From Asterias amurensis (Eukaryota > Echinodermata > Asteroidea > Forcipulatida > Asteriidae): a DNA stretch of 64,000 nucleotides. The stretch's first letter is position 1. Every line of letters starts with the position of its first letter. A program made the position numbers and the translations under genes. Where the stretch lies: contig NC_092649.1 in NCBI RefSeq assembly GCF_032118995.1, forward strand, positions 14,580,191 through 14,644,190, in the 5' to 3' direction. The notes beneath the pieces were generated by a model, which worked only from the letters and a program-made list of their open reading frames with translations, did not search any database and was not told where the DNA came from. Shown here piece after piece: positions 36,133 to 47,449 of the stretch.

Positions 36133-36307
36133 CTTTCAGGTTAGTAGACTTCACGCAGTGGCAGCAGCCATCGTTGCTGGGCCGTGCAGCTCTAGTCCCA
36201 CGGTCTGGGTGGGTCTGCTCTGGTCCAATGGGCTGGGTAGGTCTGCTCTGGTCCCACGGACTAGTTGCATCTTCTCTGAAGCAACTCTTTGCACAATATG
36301 AAGCCAT
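36133..36307 (-). CDS. exon A, unit 1: 5' exon of an unrecognised gene family
   Basis: ATG at 36307 in AAAATGG context, 58 codons plus one base, donor CTGAAAG|GTAAAG. Reads MASYCAKSCFREDATSPWDQ, a proline/arginine-rich middle with an imperfect GPEQTHP/DQSRPTQP repeat, then SNDGCCHCVKSTNLK. The last 15 residues are conserved in frame in diverged copies near 42.0 and 44.8 kb. Exon B lies about 540 bases downstream and the phases (1 to 1) fit. Function unknown. Confidence 0.5.
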
Positions 36308-37449
36308 TTTCACTGCTGCCAAAACAAACCAAAATCACTTATTTTAATGGAAAATGTTCAAACTAAATGGAAAAAATATGACTCTGGCGAGAAATTTACA
36401 AAATAATTATATAGAAAATGTTTGCATCTTTCAGATTTGTTTTCTATGTTACCCACTAAAGCTTGGTGAAGGGATCATTTTGTTACAAACATCATAAAAA
36501 TCGCCTAAGAAGTTTTGATATGACTTGGGTTTTTTGTTTTTTTTAATGGAAAAATGCCTCTCAACTCAAAGGTCCAAGATTTGAAATGCTTGTTTGAAGA
36601 GCCGTCATTCGAACATAGAAGAATTGTTCTAAATTCTGAGGTGAATTATGTCCCGCATGTAGATTGGAGCTACTTGTTAAAGTGCCTTAAAAGTGAAAAG
36701 GATGCATTTTAACTGAATTCTGAAATGTTGACAATAGGCTAAGTTAAGTTTTATGATTATTTTGAAATTCTGTTGAATGCCAAAGATATAAGAAATACCA
36801 ATACGACAAATGAGGTACATCGCATTTTTGTTTGTAGTGCTTGTTCAAATAAAAACAATTTACATGTAAAACTTGGCAGAAAGTTCTTTCCCTTTAATAC
36901 TTTGATATTGTAACTTTATTTTGGTCCAGTGAAATCTTTACCCAGAAGCCTTGTGGTCTTGTGGACATTTACACAAAATTGTAGCCGTGAAGTGTTAACA
37001 TCAAACACAGCAAGAGCCCCTTTCACACGAGAGCATTTTAGCAAGGGTCCCTTGCTAAATTGTTGCATGCTTGTAAAATTCAACAAAATGTACCTTGTGT
37101 GAAAGGACAACAACTTGTTCTGTCCAAGTTCTCTTGCATGACCTTTTTTAAACATTGCTACATTTCACAACCATGCTAAAATTAAGCAAGGGACCCCAGT
37201 TAAACTGCTGTAGTGTGAATAGCACTTATAGGCTGACTCATGTTCATTTAACAGTCTCATTATTTCAAGAGGACTTATGCATAAAATGTTCTCTCAGAAA
37301 GAGAGTGTTTTAGTCAAGTCTTTTCATTTGGTATAAATTACTGCGGAGTGCTAGGGTGATCGAGCATCACTCAAGTTTGAGTACTTTGGTTGTCGAGTGA
37401 GGTACCAAGTTTTCCCAAAATCGTCGAGTTCAGGTACCAAGTTTTCCCA

Positions 37450-37543
37450 AAATCCTAGCACCATGTTGCTTGGATTTTTACCAGCAACCTCTGGACTAAT
37501 GTGCAGGTGCCCAACCAACTGAGCTTTCTAGCCCAATAGACCT
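37450..37543 (-). ncRNA. tRNA-like SINE head (unit 2)
   Basis: Duplicate of the 34.9 kb segment with identical box A-like sequence. Confidence 0.5.
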
Positions 37544-37897
37544 TATGCACGTGACGTCATTTCAGTACGGCGCCCCCGCAATGAGGTCAAAAGGAGGTTG
37601 TTCATTGGCCAATCTATGTGCGTTTCGATTATTTCGTCGTTTGACCTCAAAGATGGCGGCTGGATGCCGTCAATGCATAAGGTCTATGTTGGCAATCTCC
37701 CTTATTTGTCAACATCTTTGTCTGGGGGGGGGGTACCAGTCAGAAGCAATACAGCCAATAACTGCTATAAAGCTAAGAATCAGACCCATGTTTCTGGCAA
37801 TGAAGAAAAACAACATGAGGCATAGGGTCTTTACCTTTCAGATTTGTGGACTTCATTGCAGCCATCCTTGCTCAATGTTCAGTATCGTCTTTGCCAA

Positions 37898-38128
37898 TTA
37901 GTATTTCTTCCCGTTGTCATCAGGATCCAACTTATAAGAGTGACACATTGAAGCCAACTTGACGAAGCAAGCAACTGGAAGCTCAACAGAGAAATAAGCC
38001 CCGGTGCGGAGGGTAGCTACAGCTTTCTTCAAAGAAAGCTGGGCCTCTTTCCCCGAAGCCTCTTGTCGCTCAAGCTCAACATCAATGTCGGCAGTTTTGT
38101 TCAGTTCTCACTCTGCGGCAACGACGTA
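37898..38128 (-). pseudogene. exon B, unit 2 (frameshifted)
   Basis: Identical in structure to the unit 1 exon B: the same acceptor, the same deletion after RVRTE and the same stop after GKKY. Confidence 0.6.
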
Positions 38129-38671
38129 CTGAAGCAATTCACACAAACCAAAGCCATTTACAATGCTGCCAAAATAAAGCAAAAATTACTTATTTATAAA
38201 GAAAATTGTCAGTTAAATAATAGTTTTCTAATGAGGAGCCAGAGCAAGTGGGTGCTGTTTTAGTGGCAAACGTGGGAGCCTTGTGCTCAGTGCATCCGTG
38301 TAAAGTTGCTACATGTGTTTCGATAAGAGATTTGCATACAGTTTACCAAAGCTTGGCTTTGAAGAATGCATGAAATTTACATGATGCCTGGAATTGATGG
38401 TACAAAAACAAAGCAACTATCACTATTCTGAGAAAAAAATGGAAAAAAATACTTGGAGAAATGAATATTTGAGGCAAGTTTCATTAAAAAAACACTCATT
38501 ATTTCATTAAAAAAACACTCATTATTATTCCTACTAACATTGCAAAGAGTAAAATAATTTGCCAATTTTTCATAAAGACCAATGTCTCATCTCAACAATG
38601 TTGTCAATGATGAAATCAAATTGAGTTGTGACAATTAAACTTGCAAATTATATTAGGCCTTGGTTCTTTAC

Positions 38672-38846
38672 CTTTCAGGTTAGTGGACTTCACGCAGTGG
38701 CAGCAGCCATCGTTGCTGGGCCGTGCAGCTCTAGTCCCACGGTCTGGGTGGGTCTGCTCTGGTCCAATGGGCTGGGTAGGTCTGCTCTGGTCCCACGGAC
38801 TAGTTGCATCTTCTCTGAAGCAACTCTTTGCACAATATGAAGCCAT
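38672..38846 (-). CDS. exon A, unit 2
   Basis: Same 58-codon frame as unit 1 exon A with no change that breaks it; donor GAAAG|GTAAAG. Confidence 0.5.
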
Positions 38847-39987
38847 TTTCACTGCTGCCAAAACAAACCAAAATCACTTATTTTAATGGAAAATGTTCAA
38901 ACTAAATGGAAAAAATATGACTCTGGCGAGAGATTTACAAAATAATTATATAGAAAATGTTTGCATCTTTCAGATTTGTTTTCTATGTTACCCACTAAAG
39001 CTTGGTGAAGGGATCATTTTGTTACAAACATCATAAAAATCGCCTAAGAAGTTTTGATATGACTTGGGTTTTTTTTTTTTTTAATGGAAAAATGCCTCTC
39101 AACTCAAAGGTCCAAGATTTGAAATGCTTGTTTGAAGAGCCGTCATTCGAACATAGAAGAATTGTTCTAAATTCTGAGGTGAATCATGTCCCGCATGTAG
39201 ATTGGAGCTACTTGTTAAAGTGCCTTAAAAGTGAAAAGGATGCATTTTAACTGAATTCTGAAATGTTGACAATAGGCTAAGTTAAGTTTTATGATTATTT
39301 TGAAATTCTGTTGAATGCCAAAGATATAAGAAATACCAATACGACAAATGAGGTACATCGCATTTTTGTTTGTAGTGCTTGTTCAAATAAAAACAATTTA
39401 CATGTAAAACTTGGCAGAAAGTTCTTTCCCTTTAATACTTTGATATTGTAACTTTATTTTGGTCCAGTGAAATCTTTACCCAGAAGCCTTGTGGTCTTGT
39501 GGACATTTACACAAAATTGTAGCCGTGAAGTGTTAACATCAAACACAGCAAGAGCCCCTTTCACACGAGAGCATTTTAGCAAGGGTCCCTTGCTAAATTG
39601 TTGCATGCTTGTAAAATTCAACAAAATGTACCTTGTGTGAAAGGACAACAACTTGTTCTGTCCAAGTTCTCTTGCATGACCTTTTTTAAACATTGCTACA
39701 TTTCACAACCATGCTAAAATTAAGCAAGGGACCCCAGTTAAACTGCTGTAGTGTGAATAGCACTTATAGGCTGACTCATGTTCATTTAACAGTCTCATTA
39801 TTTCAAGAGGACTTATGCATAAAATGTTCACTCAGAAAGAGAGTGTTTTAGTCAAGTCTTTTCATTTGGTATAAATTACTGCGGAGTGCTAGGGTGATCG
39901 AGCATCACTCAAGTTTGAGTACTTTGGTTGTCGAGTGAGGTACCAAGTTTTCCCAAAATCGTCGAGTTCAGGTACCAAGTTTTCCCA

Positions 39988-40081
39988 AAATCCTAGCACC
40001 ATGTTGCTTGGATTTTTACCAGCAACCTCTGGACTAATGTGCAGGTGCCCAACCAACTGAGCTTTCTAGCCCAATAGACCT
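39988..40081 (-). ncRNA. tRNA-like SINE head (unit 3)
   Basis: Duplicate of the 34.9 kb segment. Confidence 0.5.
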
Positions 40082-40437
40082 TATGCACATGACGTCATTT
40101 CAGTACGGCGCCCCCGCAATGAGGTCAAAAGGAGGTTGTTCATTGGCCAATCTATGTGCGTTTCGATTGTTTCGTCGTTTGACCTCAAAGATGGCGGCTG
40201 GATGCCGTCAATGCATAAGGTCTTTGTTGGCAATCTCCCTTATTTGTCAACATCTTTGTCTGGGGGGGGGGGGTACCAGTCAGAAGCAATACAGCCAATA
40301 ACTGCTATAAAGCTAAGAATCAGACCCATGTTTCTGGCAATGAAGAAAAACAACATGAGGCATAGGGTCTTTACCTTTCAGATTTGTGGACTTCATTGCA
40401 GCCATCCTTGCTCAATGTTCAGTACCGTCTTTGCCAA

Positions 40438-40668
40438 TTAGTATTTCTTCCCGTTGTCATCAGGATCCAACTTATAAGAGTGACACATTGAAGCCAACTT
40501 GACGAAGCAAGCAACTGGAAGCTCAACAGAGAAATAAGCCCCGGTGCGGAGGGTAGCTACAGCTTTCTTCAAAGAAAGCTGGGCCTCTTTCCCCGAAGCC
40601 TCTTGTCGCTCAAGCTCAACATCAATGTCGACAGTTTTGTTCAGTTCTCACTCTGCGGCAACGACGTA
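40438..40668 (-). pseudogene. exon B, unit 3 (frameshifted)
   Basis: Same frameshift as units 1 and 2, plus a private substitution near 40630. Confidence 0.6.
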
Positions 40669-41192
40669 CTGAAGCAATTCACACAAACCAAAGCCATTTA
40701 CAATGCTGCCAAAATAAAGCAAAAATTACTTATTTATAAAGAAAATTGTCGGTTAAATAATAGTTTTCTAATGAGGAGCCAGAGCAAGTGGGTGCTGTTT
40801 TAGTGGCAAACGTGGGAGCCTTGTGCTCAGTGCATCCGTGTAAAGTTGCTACATGTGTTTCGATAAGAGATTTGCATACAGTTTACCAAAACTTGGCTTT
40901 GAAGAATGCATGAAATTTACATGATGCCCGGAATTGATGGTACAAAAACAAAGCAACTATCACTATTCTGAGAAAAAAATGAAAACAAAATACTTGGAGA
41001 AATGAATATTTGAGGCAAGTTTCATTAAAAAAACACTCATTATTATTCCTACTAACATTGCAAAGAGTAAAACAATTTGCCAATTTTTCATAAAGACCAA
41101 TGTCTCATCTCAACAATGTTGTCAATGATGAAATCAAATTGAGTTGTGACAATTAAACTTGCAAATTATATTAGGCCCTGGTTCTTTTTTAC

Positions 41193-41367
41193 CTTTCAGG
41201 TTAGTGGACTTCACGCAGTGGCAGCAGCCATCGTTGCTGGGCCGTGCAGCTCTAGTCCCACGGTTTGGGTGGGTCTGCTCTGGTCCAATGGGCTGGGTAG
41301 GTCTGCTCTGGTCCCACGGACTAGTTGCATCTTCTCTGAAGCAACTCTTTGCACAATATGAAGCCAT
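41193..41367 (-). CDS. exon A, unit 3
   Basis: Open for the same 58 codons; one amino-acid change (THPN for THPD). The intron just after the donor has a few extra thymines (plus-strand TTCTTTTTTACC). Confidence 0.5.
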
Positions 41368-41940
41368 TTTCACTGCTGCCAAAACAAACCAAAATCACTT
41401 ATTTTAATGGAAAATGTTCAAACTAAATGGAAAAAATATGACTCTGGCGAGAAATTTACAAAATAATTATATAGAAAATGTTTGCATCTTTCAGATTTGT
41501 TTTCTATGTTACCCACTAAAGCTTGGTGAAGGGATCATTTTGTTACAAACATCATAAAAATCGCCTAAGAAGTTTTGATATGACTTGGGTTTTTTTTTTT
41601 TTTTTTTAATGGAAAAATGCCTCTCAACACTGCAAAGAATAAAGCATTTTCCCAAATAATTTGTTCCCTTCTTTTTCTGCAAAACCAGTATCAAATCTCA
41701 ACAATTTGTGGTCGATGAAGAAATTGGAACACATCCCATGCTAGTTAAGCTTTGTCAAAATAAAGTGGTATATTTTCATAGTATAACCAACCCATTACAT
41801 ATCCGGTGATAAGAATGAACTAGTTAACATATTTTCCCAAAGCATATGAACATCTCAAATGTCGATGACAAAATCAGATTTAATTATAACAATGGAATTC
41901 ACAAAATAATTATATTATACCTAGGGTCTTTACCTTTCTG

Positions 41941-42000
41941 GTTTGTGGACTTCACGCAGACGCAGCAGCCATCCTTGCTGTGCGAGTTTGCTCTGGTCAT
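41941..42000 (-). CDS. exon A-like 3' end, diverged copy near 42.0 kb
   Basis: Reads TRANSHSKDGCCVCVKSTNQK then donor AG|GTAAAG, phase 1, matching the SNDGCCHCVKSTNLK end of exon A. The upstream boundary is unclear. Confidence 0.35.
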
Positions 42001-42079
42001 GGGTGGGTCTGCTTTTACAGTGGAACAATGTTCAGTACTGTCTTTGCCAGTCAGTATTTCTTCCCGTTGTCATCGGGAT

Positions 42080-42279
42080 TCAATAAGAGTGACACATTGA
42101 CGCCAACTTGAAGAAGCAAGCAACTGGAAGCTCAACAGAGAAATAAGCCCCGGTGCGAAGGGTTGCTACAGCTTTCTTCAAAGAAAGCTGGGCCTCTTTC
42201 CCCGGAGCCTCTGGTCGCTCGAGCTCAACATCAATGTCGGCAGTTTCGTAAAGTTCAGTTCTCACTCTGTGGCAACGTA
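42080..42279 (-). CDS. exon B, diverged copy (frame intact, early stop)
   Basis: Acceptor GCTTCAG|TACGTTGCC; reads VRCHRVRTELYETADIDVEL, ERPEAPGKEAQLSLKKAVAT and LRTGAYFSVELPVACFFKLA, then stops after CHSY, because a short deletion removed the KLDPD region. The frame agrees with the 45 kb copy despite nucleotide divergence. Confidence 0.5.
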
Positions 42280-42930
42280 CTGAAGCATTTCACACTGAAG
42301 CCACTTACACTGCTGTTAAAACAAAGCAAAATCACTTATTTTAAAGAAAGATAACAATTCACTAGGTTTCAAATTAGGAGATAGAGAGAGTGGGTGTTTT
42401 TTTTTCATTGGGCAATAAATGTAGAGAGTAGCGAGCTTAGTGTAAGTGTCCAGCTCACTGCAGCCATGTTAAGCTGCAACATGTGTTTTGCCCACAGGAT
42501 ATAGTTAGCTAGTTGTTGTCAAAAAGAGCATTGCATTAAGGATAAGAAATGCAGAACCATCTCATTTGCATAACATGATATTTGCACACAATTTGGCAAA
42601 GTCTCGCTTTGAAAAATGCCTCGAAACTGAAAGGACAATAAGAACAATTGTGTAAGTTTCTATGCTTTTTGGTACTGTAATAGAGATTTGTTTTCAAAGT
42701 AAGCAAGAGCGTGGTTGTGTGCACTTTTACTTATGAAAATTGACTATTAATAGCAAACTTTTAAAGTTTTTAATGTTTGTGATTTTTGTCAAAAGAAATA
42801 ATAAAGTTTTTCCAATTTTCCTAAAGACCAATGTCTCATCACGAAAATTTGGGCGATGATGAAATTTTGATTTAATTATGACAATTCAAATCATAAACAC
42901 TAATAGGCCTAGGGCTTTTTACCTATAACT

Positions 42931-43075
42931 GGTTTGTTGACTTCACCAGCGGCATCCATATCTTGCTGGGCTGGGTGCTGCAGCTCTAGCCCCATAGGCT
43001 GGGTTGGTCTGCTCTGGTCCCAAGGGCCGGGTGGGTCTACTCTGGTCCTGTGGGCTTGGTCCGTCTGCTCTTGCT
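42931..43075 (-). pseudogene. exon A-like remnant near 43.0 kb
   Basis: Carries the donor block, but the frame ends VKSTNQL-stop at the junction and upstream motifs are degraded. Confidence 0.4.
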
Positions 43076-43886
43076 GGTAACGCTAGATAGCTGTGGTCAA
43101 AAAGAGCATTGCATTCAAGATAAGAAATGCAGAATCATCTTATTTGCATAATATAAGAGAAAGAGATTGGCAAACTTTTTGACAAAGATGTGCGACAAGC
43201 ATAACGGTATACATTTCTATGTGTTTTGGTACTGTAATTAAGATTCGTTTTTCAAAGTGAGCAATAGTGTGGTGGTGTGTATTTGCCTATTAGACAAGGT
43301 TTTTTCAAAGCAAAAAACAACAAATATGTGGTATTAGTTTTTGTTTAAGTTCACCAATACCCCCTGCCCCCCAAAAAAATATTTTTTTCTAGGCGGTTAT
43401 ACTATTTTTCTAATCAGAGAAACTAAAAACACATTTTCGCCTTGAAAATGGATAAACCAAAGATTGCATTGAATCAACAGCGACCCCGGTAGTAAAATGC
43501 ATTAACTATGTCTAAAGAAGCAAGTTTGCGAGCTTTATTGGCATTTCAGAAAAAAAGTCAGAATAATTGGTTAAAATACACCAGCAACTTACAAAAATTA
43601 AAAGCGGTCTTTTATAATGATTTATGTTATGTTATTTGAAAGATTTTTGTTTATATAACCCATTTCATGCAATACAACTTGTGTTGAAGTGAACATTGAG
43701 TGGCAAAATGTTATTAAAAATATGTATTAAAACTTTGGATACTACTGAGGGGGGCATTTTCTCGAAGCATTTTCTTTTCATTTCCCACAAGACCAACCTG
43801 TCTCAACAATGTGGTCGATAATAAAAGTGGATTTAATGAAGACAATGGAATTCACATACAATATTATGCCTAGGGTCTTTACCTTT

Positions 43887-44060
43887 CAGGTTTGTGGACT
43901 TCACTCACGCAGGGGCAGTAACCATCCTTGCTGGGTCGGGCTGCTGCAGCTCTAGTCCCACGGGCTGGGCTGGTCTGGTCTGGTCCCGTGGGCTTGGCTT
44001 GGTGCTTGGGGTTGCAGTGAAACATGTTCAGTACCGTTGTCTACTGAAGCATTTTACACA
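43887..44060 (-). pseudogene. fused exon B/A remnant near 43.9 kb
   Basis: Contains RGTRAAAARPSKDG, but a 4-base duplication after the CxCV codons (GTGAGTGAAG) shifts the frame before the donor. Most of exon B is missing. Confidence 0.45.
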
Positions 44061-44820
44061 AACTGAAGCCATTTACACTGCTGCCAAAATAAAGGCAAAA
44101 TAATTTATATTTATATAAAATTTACAGTTTACTAGGTTTCTAAATTGGAGACAGAAAGAGCGGGTGAAATGGGGTCCACTCGGCCATACTAATTTCAAGA
44201 ACAAAAATGGGAAAATGCCTCTAAACCGCTGCAGAGAATAAAGTATCTTCCCCAAATAGTTTTAGTTTATTTTCTACAAGACCAATTGCTCATCTAAAAA
44301 ATATATATTTAAAGAAAAATAAAAGAGCACTACCTATGATGGTTATGAGTTTGCACAAGAATGGCAAAATAGTGGTATGGCCTAACCCACTCATTACATA
44401 TCTGGCGATTGTTTTTTTTTATATAAATTCAATGGAGCCAGCATGGACACCTATCCATAACTTTTAATAAAAATAATATCTGTATGCTATTATTTTATGC
44501 TATTTATTGGTCATGTGGGCTTGAGATCAGGCATTTACTGGAAAATAAATTTATGGAAATTATTAATATAAACAAATTGTTTGATAATAATCCAAACTTG
44601 GAAAAACGCTCAAAAACTTTGGAAAATCAAAAGTGGGGGCAAAATGTAGCCGTGGAAAAAAACTAAATCTGGAAAATGCCTGCCAACATTGCAAAAAGTT
44701 ATTGCCCCAAAGATTTTTTTAATTTTCTACGAATGTCTCATCTCAACAATGTGGTTGATAATGACAATAATTTAACTATGACGATGAGATTCACAAACAA
44801 TATTATACCAGGGTGTTTAC

Positions 44821-44984
44821 CTTTCACGTTTGTGGACTTCACGCAGTGGCAGCAGCCATCGTTGCTGATGGGCCGGGCTGCTGCAGCTCTAGACCCACGG
44901 CCTGGGTTGGTCTGCTCTGGTCCCGTGCGTGGGCTTGGTCGTCTGCTCTGGCAGTGGAACATTGTTCGGTACCGTCTTCGCCAA
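44821..44984 (-). CDS. exon A-like segment adjoining exon B at 44.8 kb
   Basis: Reads RTGPEQTNPGRGSRAAAARP then ISNDGCCHCVKSTNVK and donor GAAAG|GTAAAC. It lies immediately downstream of the exon B stop, in a different frame, so it would need its own start or upstream splice. Confidence 0.35.
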
Positions 44985-45223
44985 TCAGTATTTCTTCCCG
45001 TTGTCATCGGGATCCAACTTATAAGAGTGACACATTGAAGCCAACTTGAAGAAGCAAGCAACTGGAAGCTCAACAGAGAAATAAGCCCCGGTGCGAAGGG
45101 TTGCTACAGCTTTCTTCAAAGAAAGCTGGGCCACTTTCCCCGGAGCCTCTGGTCGCTCAAGCTCAACTTCAATATCGGCAGAAGTTTCGTAAAGTTCAGT
45201 TCTCACTCTGAGGCGACGACGTA
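44985..45223 (-). CDS. exon B, best-preserved copy: 3' exon of the unrecognised family
   Basis: Acceptor TTAACCGCTTCAG|TACGTCG; 2 bases plus 78 codons and TGA. Reads VRRRLRVRTELYETSADIEV, ELERPEAPGKVAQLSLKKAV, ATLRTGAYFSVELPVACFFK and ends SYKLDPDDNGKKY. Its start phase equals the end phase of every exon A. The nearest upstream exon A-like donor is at 47303 (phase 1). Lys/Glu-rich first half, hydrophobic VELPVACFF patch in the second. No family recognised. Confidence 0.5.
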
Positions 45224-46199
45224 CTGAAGCGGTTAACACACACTGAAGCCATTAAAACTGCTGCCAAAACAAAGCGAAAAAAAAACACACTTATTTTATA
45301 GAAAACTAATTAAAGTTAACTAGGTTTTTAGTTAGGATATAAGAACAAAACGGGAGGTTTTTTGTAGCGGGCGAGCAAAATGTAAAGAGCACTGAGCCTC
45401 GCGTCCAGTCCGCTGCAATAGTGTAAAACCACATTGTTTCGCCCACTGGTAGTTGGCTGTCCGTCAAAAAGAGCAATGCATTCAGGATAAAAAAACGCAG
45501 AAGCGTGTCATTTGCATAACAAAGAGATTTGCATACAGTTTGGCAAAGTATTACTTTAAAGAACGCGGGGAATGTACAAGATGCCTGTAAACGGAAGGGG
45601 CAAAAACAACTCACGGTGTATGTAGCTTGTTTAATATTATAAGAATTTTTGTAATGCGGTGGTTTTGTGCATTTGCTGAGCAAAGTGTTTTTTAGCAACG
45701 ACAGACATCCATACCAAAATATATCAAGAATAAGGAGGGGCAATTATGTGTGCATAAAAGTCTGGGGAAAAAAAATAAAATTCGGGCAATTGTATATTGT
45801 TGGTTTTCAGAGGAATCACTTGAAAATACAATTATTTTACCCAACAGTGAACCAGTATTAAACAGTTCAGGTATTGTTAAACAACAATTCCACGCTAACA
45901 TTTATGTCAAAATACACAATGTTGCTATCATCTCTCATCTATTTAAAAAAAAAAAAAATTTGAGGGGGGGGGGGTGCGGGATAGAAGACAAGTTTGGGGT
46001 AAAAACATTGACAAAAAAAATAATAAGGAATGGCAAAAAATGTACAAAACTTTCTTTTTTGTAAAATATTGCCTCAGAACATCTTTTGTGAAATGAATGA
46101 CAAATAACAATAGGTTTCTTTAGAAAAATGCTCAAAAACAATGGACATAGGGAGGGGGGGGGGCCTGTGCGGCCAAATGGATTTTTATGAGTACACCGC

Positions 46200-46352
46200 A
46201 AAATAATAACCGGAAAAATGAGTGGGGCACCAGTCACTACAATGTAAACATGATGTAATTTTGCCTGATTACCTATTTATTTTGCTAAGCAATACTTTTT
46301 CTGTGCTTAGCTAGATTTTGTGCATACAGAAAATTACAGGCTTTATGAAATT
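46200..46352. mobile_element. partial 'AATTTCATAAAG' hairpin repeat
   Basis: GTGGGGCACCAGTCAC, TTTGCTAAGCAATAC and a right end GGCTTTATGAAATTGG match the 21.6 kb copy; the left arm is missing. Confidence 0.6.
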
Positions 46353-46599
46353 GGACACTTGCCAACACTTCGCTGCAACTAACAAAATAATAAGTAGGCC
46401 GGTCGGGTCAATCACGCTCTGCTTGTATTTACTGACCAATCACAACCGCGAACACGCGCCCAAAAGTACTGGCACACTTATAGCCACGTGCAGAGAGCTG
46501 CCCACGTGGGTGGACACAGAATAGACATGGTGGGCGGGGCTTAATGGTGAAGCAGTGCGCGGAAAACATGTGCTTTTTTAGCGCCAGGCCCCCAACGGA

Positions 46600-46915
46600 A
46601 AACTTTTCGTTTCTTGCCACCACATTTTTACTCATTTTTCAAAAGGCATAATTATGTCATTCGAGTACAAAAAGAGATTTTAAAATACAATTTTATTTTT
46701 AACGAAAGAAAAAGTGGTGCTAGGGTACGAAAACTTTTCCTGACAAATATTTACTTACGGAACATTCGGATAACTTTCCGTATGGCGCCACCACCTTTTC
46801 ACTCATTTTTACAAAAAGGGATATCTCATTGAGGTAAATTAGATACTATATTATTTCATATCGAATGAAAAAGTGGTGGCGCCATACGGAAACTTTTCCG
46901 AATATTCCATAGGTG
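46600..46915. mobile_element. inverted-repeat element 'TGGTGGCGCCATACGG'
   Basis: CGGATAACTTTCCGTATGGC with GCCACCACCTTTTCACTCAT (about 46765-46806) is inverted at 46868-46905 (AAAGTGGTGGCGCCATACGG). A third, related copy precedes it at 46610-46735. Short AT-rich spacers separate the arms. Probably a DNA-element hairpin. Confidence 0.65.
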
Positions 46916-47302
46916 TTAGGTAAAATTATATACTATTTTATTTTATAAATTATTACAAAATGAAACAGTGGTGGCAGGATACGGGAACTTGTCCATTTAT
47001 CTTAATAAATCAGTGTTTGAGAGTATAAAGGGAAAATAGAGGCTAAGGGCCGTAATTTTTTTAATTCGTTGAGCTATCTTGAAATCACAAAATTTAGTTT
47101 AGCTATGTAATTTATTTTAGACATACACAATGTAGTTCAAAATAAGGCAATAAATCAGTGTTTTTAAGAGGAATTAACTGGTAAAAGAGCAAGTGTCGTA
47201 ATTTTTTTTTAAATAATCACTTAGCTATCTTGAAATTACAATAGTAAATTGGGTTTTACGAATAATTTTAGAAAGACAGTGTACTTGGAAAACATGGCTT
47301 AC

Positions 47303-47449
47303 CTTTCGTATTGCGTATGGACTGCATTGCAGCGGCATAGGTCGTCTCTTTGCTATACTTGCTGTGCCGTGTTTGCCGCTCTCTGCTCCCGCTTGGCTGG
47401 GCGTTGTAGCTCTGGTTGTCCCCGGGCTGAGTTCGTAGTCTTCATAAAA
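47303..47449 (-). CDS. exon A-like segment near 47.3 kb
   Basis: Donor ACGAAAG|GTAAGC, phase 1. The open frame before it includes NAQPSGSRERQTRHSKYSKE and ends YAAAMQSIRNTK, comparable to the MAAMKSTNLK ends near 35.3 kb. Its phase fits the intact exon B at 45.2 kb. The upstream limit is unknown. Confidence 0.3.

Larger units (their letters stand above)
34018..36562. repeat. tandem segmental duplication, unit 1 (2545 bp)
   Basis: First of three near-identical direct copies. Begins AACTCAAAGGTCCAAGATTT and ends in AATGGAAAAATGCCTCTC. Differences from units 2 and 3 are a handful of substitutions, G- and T-run lengths, and small indels. Carries one exon A, one exon B and a tRNA-like segment. 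Confidence 0.95.
36563..39100. repeat. tandem segmental duplication, unit 2 (2538 bp)
   Basis: Middle copy. Shares some sites with unit 3 against unit 1 (for example ACACAAAATTG in place of ACAGAAAATTG near 36970). Same gene content as unit 1. Confidence 0.95.
39101..41625. repeat. tandem segmental duplication, unit 3 (2525 bp)
   Basis: Third copy, with a slightly larger number of private changes (for example a deletion of about 20 bases near 41030). It ends in ATGCCTCTC and the sequence then continues AACACTGCAAAGAATAAAG, as in the older diverged units. Confidence 0.95.
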
